A stretch of DNA of 64,000 bases from NCBI GenBank assembly GCA_943908385.1, contig CALTTF010000003.1:1-64000 (forward strand), read 5' to 3'. The notes under the pieces are model-generated. The model ran no database searches. It was not told the origin of the DNA and worked only from the letters and a program-made list of their open reading frames with translations. Positions 57,820-64,000 of this stretch are shown here, in pieces (within the stretch, counting starts at the first letter, position 1; every line of letters begins with the position of its first letter). The DNA comes from an uncultured Corynebacterium sp. GTDB taxonomy: Bacteria > Actinomycetota > Actinomycetes > Mycobacteriales > Mycobacteriaceae. A program made the translations under genes and the position numbers.

Positions 57820-58833
57820 ATGTATCCAGATCTCCCTTCCGGTGTCCAGTCAGCGCTCGTCGCCGCGGTCAACGCGGGACAGACCGCGCGCGGAATCACC
57901 AGCCCGAATCCGCCGGTGGGCTGCGCGCTTTTCGACGGTGCCGGCATCATCGCCACCGGCGCCACTGAGAAAGTAGGCGGCCGGCACGCAGAACGCGTCG
58001 CCCTCGATACCGCCTCCGAAACCGCTCCCGACCGCATCCGCGGAGCCTCGCTCGCCGTGACCTTGGAGCCGTGCAACCACACCGGCCGGACGGGGCCGTG
58101 CTCCGAGGCGATCGTGGAGGCCGGCATCGCGCACGTCTACTACATCCGCCACGACCCGAACCCCATCGCCGACGGCGGCGCCGCCTACCTGCGCGGCCAC
58201 GACGTCGACGTCACCCAGGTGAATTACCCGGTCGACGGGCTCGATCCGTGGCTCGACTCCATCCGTTACGGCCGCGTGTCCGTCACCGCGAAATTCGCCG
58301 GCACCCTCGACGGCTTCAGCGCCGCGGCCGACGGCACGAGCCAGTGGATCACGTCCGCCGAAACGCGCCAGTACACCCACTTCGACCGCGCGATGCGCGA
58401 CGCCATTGTCATCGGCACAGGGACAGCGATCGCCGACAACCCGTCGCTCACCGCCCGCGACCGCGACGGATCCCTGTTGGAGCACCAGCCGCGCAGGGTG
58501 GTCGTCGGCACGCGTGAGGTCCCGGAAGGAAACCTGACGCGGCTCGGTTTCGAGCAGTACGCCACCCCGCAGGAGGCCTTCGACGCCCTCTACGACACCG
58601 GCGCGCGCGATGTCCTCGTCGAAGGCGGGCCGACGCTCATGCGCAGCGTTTTCGCTCTCGACATCGTCGACCGAATCCACGCCTACGTCGCGCCGATGCT
58701 GCTCGGTGCCGGCCGCAGCCTGCTGGGCGGCCCGCTCGCCGACACGCTCGCCGACGCACCGCGCTACGAGCTGAACGACGCGTTTTCCCTCGGCGAGGAC
58801 GCCGTCATCGAATTGCGCCGCCCCTGGCCCTAG
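57820..58833 (+). CDS. ribD: Bifunctional diaminohydroxyphosphoribosylaminopyrimidine deaminase / reductase
   Basis: Carries out steps two and three of riboflavin synthesis. The 337 residues have an N-terminal deaminase (zinc site GRHAERVALD and LEPCNHTGRTGPCSEAI) and a C-terminal reductase (KFAGTLDGFSAAADG and VLVEGGPTLMRS). Length is normal. No FMN riboswitch was seen before it. Confidence 0.95.
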   Translation: MYPDLPSGVQSALVAAVNAGQTARGITSPNPPVGCALFDGAGIIATGATEKVGGRHAERVALDTASETAPDRIRGASLAVTLEPCNHTGRTGPCSEAIVEAGIAHVYYIRHDPNPIADGGAAYLRGHDVDVTQVNYPVDGLDPWLDSIRYGRVSVTAKFAGTLDGFSAAADGTSQWITSAETRQYTHFDRAMRDAIVIGTGTAIADNPSLTARDRDGSLLEHQPRRVVVGTREVPEGNLTRLGFEQYATPQEAFDALYDTGARDVLVEGGPTLMRSVFALDIVDRIHAYVAPMLLGAGRSLLGGPLADTLADAPRYELNDAFSLGEDAVIELRRPWP

Positions 58834-58866
58834 ACACCCGCAGACATACCTCAAGGAGAACAACCG

Positions 58867-59475
58867 ATGTTCACAGGCCTCGTCGAAGAAATCGGCATGG
58901 TGGACAAGCTCGAGCAGCTTGACGACGCCGTCCGCATCACCGTTTCCTGCCCGGGCGTTGCCGGGGATGCCGCACCGGGCGACTCGATCGCCGTCGACGG
59001 CGTGTGCCTCACCGTGGTCGAGATCGTCGACTGCGCCGGCGGCGCCACCGGCTTCACCGCGGATGTCATGCAGGAGACCCTGAACCGCTCCCGCCTGGGC
59101 AGCTACGAGCAGGGCAGCCGCGTCAACCTCGAGCGCGCCCTGGCTGCGGGTGCACGGCTCGGGGGCCACATTGTGCAGGGGCACGTCGACGGTGTCGGTG
59201 AACTTGTCTCCCGGGCACCGTCGGAGCACTGGGATGTGCTGCGTTTCTCGCTCCCGCCGTACCTTGCGCGGTATGTCGTCGAGAAGGGCTCGATCGCGAT
59301 CAACGGCACCTCGCTGACCGTCTCGGCGGTGGGGGAGGACTACCTCGAGGTCTCCCTCATCCCGACGACGCTGCGCGACACCACATTCGGCGATCTCTCC
59401 CTCGGCGATCCGGTCAATTTCGAGGTCGACGTGGTGGCCAAGTACGTCGAGAAAATGGTTGGGGTCTACCATTAG
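58867..59475 (+). CDS. ribE: Riboflavin synthase, alpha chain
   Basis: Dismutates two lumazines to riboflavin. The 202-residue protein consists of two lumazine-binding repeats; it starts [15 protein letters not shown], with [14 protein letters not shown] and the second repeat containing [13 protein letters not shown] and [21 protein letters not shown] precedes the ATG. The next gene begins six bases after the stop. Confidence 0.96.
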   Translation: MFTGLVEEIGMVDKLEQLDDAVRITVSCPGVAGDAAPGDSIAVDGVCLTVVEIVDCAGGATGFTADVMQETLNRSRLGSYEQGSRVNLERALAAGARLGGHIVQGHVDGVGELVSRAPSEHWDVLRFSLPPYLARYVVEKGSIAINGTSLTVSAVGEDYLEVSLIPTTLRDTTFGDLSLGDPVNFEVDVVAKYVEKMVGVYH

Positions 59476-59480
59476 TCCCC

Positions 59481-60728
59481 ATGACGGACACCCTGCGACT
59501 TGATTCAATCGACGACGCTGTTGCCGCCATTGGCCGCGGTGAAGCGGTCGTGGTGGTGGATGACGAGGACCGTGAGAACGAAGGCGACCTGATCTTCGCC
59601 GCCGAGCACGCCACCCCCGAATTGGTGGCGTTCATGGTTCGCTACACCTCCGGCTATGTTTGCGTCGCCCTCGAAGAGGACGCCGCCGCACGGCTGGACC
59701 TTCCCCCGATGGTCGCCGTCAACGAAGACGCGCGCAGCACGGCCTACACCGTGACGGTGGACGCGGCGACGGGAACGACGGGCATTTCCGCGCGCTGCCG
59801 CGCAGAAACGATCCGGCGGCTGGCCGACCCATCGAGCAGAGCAGCCGATTTCACCCGCCCGGGGCACGTCGTCCCGTTGCGGGCGCGCCCCGGCGGCGTG
59901 CTCGTCCGCGACGGCCACACGGAGGCGTCGGTCGACCTCGCCCGCCTCGCCGGCTGCCGACCCGCTGGCGCACTGTGCGAAATCGTGTCCGAAGACGACC
60001 CGTCCGACATGGCTCGGGGCGACGAACTCCGCCGTTTCGCGGACGAGCACGGCCTGACAATGATCTCGATCGCGCAGCTCATCGCCTACCGCCGCCGCGC
60101 AGAAAACCACGTCGAGCGCGTGGTCTCCACGACGCTTCCCACCGAATACGGGCCATTCACGGCGTACGGTTACAGATCGCTTATCGACGGCACCGAGCAC
60201 ATCGCCCTCGTCACCGGCGACATCGCCGGTGGTTCAGATGTGCTTGTCCGCGTGCACTCCGAGTGCCTGACCGGCGACGTGTTCGGTTCGCGCCGCTGCG
60301 ACTGCGGCCCGCAGCTGCACGAGTCGATGAGGATCATCCAGGAGGCCGGCCGAGGCGTGATCGTCTACCTCCGCGGCCATGAGGGCCGAGGCATCGGACT
60401 GGCCGCGAAACTCCAGGCATACCGTCTTCAGGAGGAGGGGTTGGACACCGTCGACGCGAATGTGGAGCAAGGGCTTCCGGCCGACGCCCGCGAATACTCC
60501 GTCGCAGGACACATCCTCGCTGACCTCGGCCTCGCCTCGATAGAGGTGTTGTCGAATAACCCGGCTAAGGTGGAGGCGTTGAGTGGTTACGGACCGGTCG
60601 TGCTGGGCCGTACGCGCGTGGAGATCGCGCCCTCGCACAACAACATCAAGTACCTGCGGACCAAGCGAGACCGAATGGGACACGATCTCCCGGCGGTCGA
60701 ACAGTGGGATAAGGCGCACGGCATCTAA
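59481..60728 (+). CDS. ribBA: 3,4-dihydroxy-2-butanone 4-phosphate synthase / GTP cyclohydrolase II
   Basis: Supplies both riboflavin precursors. Residues about 1-205 are the RibB domain ([34 protein letters not shown]); about 206-415 are the RibA domain, with zinc cysteines in [15 protein letters not shown] and [16 protein letters not shown]. One oddity is [13 protein letters not shown], where the family usually has a DR pair (as in SAADRA), here CR. Otherwise both active sites appear kept. It follows ribE by five bases. Confidence 0.95.
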   Translation: MTDTLRLDSIDDAVAAIGRGEAVVVVDDEDRENEGDLIFAAEHATPELVAFMVRYTSGYVCVALEEDAAARLDLPPMVAVNEDARSTAYTVTVDAATGTTGISARCRAETIRRLADPSSRAADFTRPGHVVPLRARPGGVLVRDGHTEASVDLARLAGCRPAGALCEIVSEDDPSDMARGDELRRFADEHGLTMISIAQLIAYRRRAENHVERVVSTTLPTEYGPFTAYGYRSLIDGTEHIALVTGDIAGGSDVLVRVHSECLTGDVFGSRRCDCGPQLHESMRIIQEAGRGVIVYLRGHEGRGIGLAAKLQAYRLQEEGLDTVDANVEQGLPADAREYSVAGHILADLGLASIEVLSNNPAKVEALSGYGPVVLGRTRVEIAPSHNNIKYLRTKRDRMGHDLPAVEQWDKAHGI

Positions 60729-60783
60729 GATGGGGTTGTACGACACTTCGCCGAAGATGTTCGAAACTGATTAAGGAGCAACC

Positions 60784-61302
60784 ATGATTTTCGGAGCCCC
60801 CGACACCTCCCCGGAAAAGATCGACGCGAAAGGCATGCGTGTCGCCGTCGTCGGCACCGAGTGGAACGCTGAGGTCGTGGACCACCTGATCAACCGCGCA
60901 GTCGAGCTGGCTGAAGCAGCTGGTGCCGAGGTCCATGTCTTCATGGTCTCTGGCGCGATGGAGCTTCCGCTCATGGCGCAGGCCGCCTCCAAGCGCTTCG
61001 ATGCCGTCGTGGCTCTCGGTTGCGTCATCCGCGGCGAGACCCCGCACTTCGACTACGTCTGCCGTTCCGTCACCGACGGCCTCACCCGCGTCGCCCTCGA
61101 CATGTCCGTCCCGGTCGGCAACGGTGTTCTCACCGTGGACACCTTCGCGCAGGCGATGGACCGCACCGGCGGCCCAAACGCCCACGAGGACAAGGGTGCA
61201 GAGGCATTCGCCGCAGCTGTCGGCGCTGCGAAGGTCATGGAGGAAATCGAGCGGTTCCCGTTGATGAAGCTGACCCGCGGCGACGCGCACGACGCTTGGT
61301 AA
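60784..61302 (+). CDS. ribH: 6,7-dimethyl-8-ribityllumazine synthase
   Basis: Condenses the two precursors to lumazine. The 172 residues have [42 protein letters not shown] with the catalytic histidine, and [17 protein letters not shown]. It has a slightly longer N-terminal arm than usual. AAGGAG precedes the ATG. It ends the riboflavin gene group. Confidence 0.95.
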   Translation: MIFGAPDTSPEKIDAKGMRVAVVGTEWNAEVVDHLINRAVELAEAAGAEVHVFMVSGAMELPLMAQAASKRFDAVVALGCVIRGETPHFDYVCRSVTDGLTRVALDMSVPVGNGVLTVDTFAQAMDRTGGPNAHEDKGAEAFAAAVGAAKVMEEIERFPLMKLTRGDAHDAW

Positions 61303-61342
61303 GAACAGCTCTCGGCGAATGAGCGAACACATCGCCACTTAA

Positions 61343-61382
61343 GCGGCGGGGAAGCGTTGGCGCCCCCGCCGCAGCATATTTT
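61343..61382 (+). terminator. Intrinsic terminator after ribH
   Basis: GCGGCGGGG (61343-61351) pairs with CCCCGCCGC (61364-61372), with a 12-base loop, and is followed by ATATTTT. It marks the end of the rib transcript. A competing hairpin overlaps it. Confidence 0.65.
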
Positions 61383-61396
61383 CGGGGTGCCAACGC
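61354..61396 (+). promoter_or_regulatory. Alternative hairpin competing with the ribH terminator
   Basis: GCGTTGGCGCCCC (61354-61366) and GGGGTGCCAACGC (61384-61396) form a 13-bp stem with one G-U pair. It uses the 3' arm of the terminator, so both cannot form at once. Folding it would free transcription into the next gene, which starts 28 bases on. Confidence 0.45.
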
Positions 61397-61423
61397 GGGA
61401 ACAGAAACGTGGAGAGGATTGAC

Positions 61424-61981
61424 GTGAGCAACGCTAACGGCGTGGACAACGTGAATGGTGCGGGCTCAGCCCGCGCGGCGAGCGAGCGCGACATCGCGTA
61501 CTTCAACGCCCTCGACCCCCACGCAATGACTTCGACGAAGCCGTGGGAAATCGAGATTGTCTCGAAATACCTGCGGCGAGTGGCGTTGGCCGCGGTCGTC
61601 GTGATCATGGCCGCGCACATCTTTGCCGGCGTGATGGTGGACGTGGAGTTCACCGGAGCGGCGATCACGACGCTGGATAAGCTCGCTTTCCCCGCCATCG
61701 GCCTGATCCTCTCTGTCCTGACGTGGCTGGGGCTCACCCGCCCGCGCGTGCGCGCGAATGAAGACGGGGTGGAGGTCCGCAACATCATCGGCACCCGCTT
61801 CTACCCGTGGATCGTCGTCTACGGCCTGACCTTCCCGCGCGGCTCCCGCATGGCTCGTCTCGAGCTCCCCGAATTCGAGTACGTCCCGCTCTGGGCCATC
61901 CAGTCGGGCGACAAAGAGCGCGCTGTCGAGTCGGTGAAGGCATTCCGCCGCCTCGAGGCCCGCTACATGCCGGAAGACTAG
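61424..61981 (+). CDS. PH-domain membrane protein
   Basis: 185 residues: a polar N-terminus of about 45, two hydrophobic segments (about 58-75 and 88-105) and a C-terminal bacterial PH-like domain with [36 protein letters not shown] and [14 protein letters not shown]. These occur widely in actinobacteria before uvrC; function unknown. The GTG at 61424 has GGAGAGG six bases before it, better than a GTG five codons earlier. Confidence 0.85.
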   Translation: MSNANGVDNVNGAGSARAASERDIAYFNALDPHAMTSTKPWEIEIVSKYLRRVALAAVVVIMAAHIFAGVMVDVEFTGAAITTLDKLAFPAIGLILSVLTWLGLTRPRVRANEDGVEVRNIIGTRFYPWIVVYGLTFPRGSRMARLELPEFEYVPLWAIQSGDKERAVESVKAFRRLEARYMPED

Positions 61982-61991
61982 GGCGGCCGCT

Positions 61992-64000
61992 GTGGTCAAC
62001 CCAGCTACCTACCGTCCCGCCCCCGGGACCATTCCCACCGATCCGGGCGTGTACAAATTCCGCGACGGCGCTGGACGCGTCGTCTACGTCGGCAAAGCGA
62101 AGAATCTCCGGGCTCGACTGAACAACTATTTCCAGCCGCCGGAACAGCTCCACCCGCGCACCCGCCAGATGGTGTTCACGGCCTCTAAGGTCGAGTGGAC
62201 CGTCGTCGCCAGCGAGGTCGAGGCGCTCCAGCTCGAGTACACGTGGATCAAGCGGTACGACCCGTGGTTCAACGTCATGTACCGCGACGACAAGACGTAC
62301 CCGATGCTCGCGGTGAGCGTGGGGGAGACGTACCCGCGCGCATTCTTCTACCGCGGCCCGCGGCGCAAGGGCGTGCGCTATTTCGGCCCGTTCTCGCACG
62401 CGTGGGCCGTGCGCGAAACGCTCGACCTGCTCACGCGGGTCTTTCCCGTGCGCACCTGCTCCAACGGCGTCTTCAAACGTCACGAGCAGCTGGGGCGCCC
62501 GTGCCTGCTCGGCTACATCGACAAGTGCTCCGCGCCGTGCGTGCAGCGCGTCGACGAGGAGGAGTATGACGAGATCGTCTCCGGCTTCATGGGCTTCATG
62601 TCCGGCCGCACCGACGGCGTCGTCAAGGGGCTGACCAGCCAGATGATGGAGGCCAGCGAGAACCTCGAGTTCGAGAAAGCGGCGCGGCTGCGCGACGACC
62701 TCGGCGCCGTCAACAAGGTCATGGAGCGACAGACCGTCGTGCTCAGCATCGACACGGACGCAGACATCATCGCCTTCGACACCGACGAGCTCGAAGCCGC
62801 CGTGCAGATCTTCGCCGTCCGCGAGGGCCGCATCCGCTCGCAGCGCGGCTGGGTCGTCGAGAAGACGGGAGACGAGCCGGGATCGCTCACACGGCTTGAC
62901 GACGGCGAAGCCGATCCCGCCTTGCCCGCTCTCATGCAGAATTTCCTGGTGCAGCACTATTCTGACGCCGTCGAACGCATGGAGCAGGAGAAGGCCGAGG
63001 ACGAACGGCTGGCGGCGAAGAAAGTCCGCCGCCGCGGCGTCGACCAGGAATCCCATGAGAAGATCCGTCCTCCCATGCCGGTCCCGCGTGAAATCCTCGT
63101 CCAGGTCATGCCCGACGAGCCGGAGGAGACCCGCGCGCTGTTGGAGCAGCTCCGCGGCGGCCCCGTCGAATTCCGTGTCCCGCAGCGCGGCGACAAGAAG
63201 GCGCTCATGGAGACGGTCCAGCGCAACGCCAAGGAATCGCTGCGCCAGCACAAGCTGAAACGCGTCGGCGACCTCACCGCGCGATCGCAGGCCCTCCAGG
63301 ACATCCAGGACGCCCTCGGCATGGACGACGCGCCTTTGCGCATCGAGTGCACCGATATCTCCCACATTCAGGGCACCGATGTCGTCGCCTCCCTCGTCGT
63401 CTTCGAAGACGGGCTGCCCAAGAAGTCCGACTACCGGCGCTACCGCATCAAGGAGGCAGCCGGCGACGGCCGCAGCGACGATGTCGGCTCGATCGCCGAA
63501 GTCACACGTCGGCGCTTCAAGCGCCACAACCAGGACAAACTCGCCAACCCCGAGGACCCGGACCTCGACGAGACCAGTTTCTCCGACGAAGAAGAACTGG
63601 ACGCGTCCGCCGACGTGGAATCCACCGACAACAAGCGGTTCGCCTACCCGCCGCAGCTCTTCATCGTCGACGGCGGCAAACCGCAGGTGACCGCCGCGCA
63701 AAAGGTCTTCGATGAGCTCGGCATTATCGACGTCACCCTCGTCGGCCTGGCCAAGCGACTCGAAGAGATCTGGGTGCCCGACGACGACGAACCGCTCATC
63801 CTGCCCCGCAACTCCGAGGGCATGTACCTGCTGCAGCAGATCCGCGACGAGGCCCACCGTTTCGCCATCACCTACCACCGCCAGCAGCGCTCCAAGCGGA
63901 TGCGCGCCTCCGCGCTCGACGGCATTCCCGGGCTCGGCCCCGCCCGGCGCAGCGACCTGGTCAAGCACTTCGGCAGCGTGAAAAAGCTCAAGGAAGCCAG
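61992..64000 (+). CDS. uvrC: Excinuclease ABC subunit C (5' part, cut by window end)
   Basis: Makes both cuts in nucleotide excision repair. The visible 669 codons hold the GIY-YIG nuclease ([20 protein letters not shown]), the UVR motif near [17 protein letters not shown], the RNase H-like domain ([20 protein letters not shown] with the catalytic aspartate) and the start of the helix-hairpin-helix region ([18 protein letters not shown]). The GTG start at [12 protein letters not shown] lies ten bases after the PH-domain gene. The reading frame is open to the window end, so the stop is outside. Confidence 0.96.
   Translation, partial: MVNPATYRPAPGTIPTDPGVYKFRDGAGRVVYVGKAKNLRARLNNYFQPPEQLHPRTRQMVFTASKVEWTVVASEVEALQLEYTWIKRYDPWFNVMYRDDKTYPMLAVSVGETYPRAFFYRGPRRKGVRYFGPFSHAWAVRETLDLLTRVFPVRTCSNGVFKRHEQLGRPCLLGYIDKCSAPCVQRVDEEEYDEIVSGFMGFMSGRTDGVVKGLTSQMMEASENLEFEKAARLRDDLGAVNKVMERQTVVLSIDTDADIIAFDTDELEAAVQIFAVREGRIRSQRGWVVEKTGDEPGSLTRLDDGEADPALPALMQNFLVQHYSDAVERMEQEKAEDERLAAKKVRRRGVDQESHEKIRPPMPVPREILVQVMPDEPEETRALLEQLRGGPVEFRVPQRGDKKALMETVQRNAKESLRQHKLKRVGDLTARSQALQDIQDALGMDDAPLRIECTDISHIQGTDVVASLVVFEDGLPKKSDYRRYRIKEAAGDGRSDDVGSIAEVTRRRFKRHNQDKLANPEDPDLDETSFSDEEELDASADVESTDNKRFAYPPQLFIVDGGKPQVTAAQKVFDELGIIDVTLVGLAKRLEEIWVPDDDEPLILPRNSEGMYLLQQIRDEAHRFAITYHRQQRSKRMRASALDGIPGLGPARRSDLVKHFGSVKKLKEA

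Overview
The window is a high-GC actinobacterial chromosome segment and looks like Corynebacterium. Supporting signs are the actinobacterial integration host factor gene (mihF) before gmk-rpoZ, a PyrR-headed pyr operon, a TAGAC-N6-GTCTA (McbR-type) operator before metK, a helicase-degenerate PriA, many GTG starts, and several genes whose -10 box lies only 5-8 bases before the start codon (leaderless transcripts). No rRNA, tRNA, CRISPR array, IS element or prophage was seen. The last gene (uvrC) is cut by the window end.

Layout. 0.1-8.1 kb: sdaA (minus) diverges from a carbohydrate ABC operon (ATPase, DUF4032 kinase-fold protein, lipoprotein binding protein, two permeases, DUF624 membrane protein) that resembles the C. 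glutamicum mus maltose-uptake locus. 8.2-9.9 kb (minus): a HEPN-like/CBS fusion and a zinc metallopeptidase. 10-27 kb: aspS, a phosphotransferase-fold protein, rarA, alaS, ruvX, mltG, then the shikimate genes aroE, a small prepilin peptidase, aroC-aroK-aroB-aroQ, then pepQ, efp, nusB. 26.7-34.3 kb is accessory: a PPK2-family kinase, an orphan lipoprotein, a second sugar ABC transporter of the ribose/fructose class, a small membrane protein, two tandem YbjN proteins, and a TIGR01777 epimerase-like gene broken by one in-frame TGA.

34.3-42.8 kb is the pyrimidine operon pyrR-pyrB-pyrC-carA-carB-pyrF, with a PyrR-binding-type hairpin next to the pyrR ribosome binding site. 43-49.5 kb is mihF-gmk-rpoZ, then a strong terminator and an unexpected two-gene cassette (DUF3558-type lipoprotein plus a 567-residue PE/PPE-like glycine-rich protein), then coaBC and metK. 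49.5-52 kb (minus): two membrane proteins of unknown function and a secreted polysaccharide deacetylase. 52-61.3 kb: priA, def, fmt, rsmB, rpe, ribD, ribE, ribBA, ribH. The window ends with a PH-domain membrane protein and the 5' part of uvrC.

Most of the sequence is housekeeping. The parts most worth attention are the lipoprotein/PE-PPE-like cassette between rpoZ and coaBC, with its AT-rich mosaic block and a perfect 22-bp palindrome upstream; the HEPN-CBS fusion beside an AT-rich segment bounded by inverted repeats; and RNA-level switch candidates between efp and nusB, before pyrR, and between ribH and the PH-domain gene.
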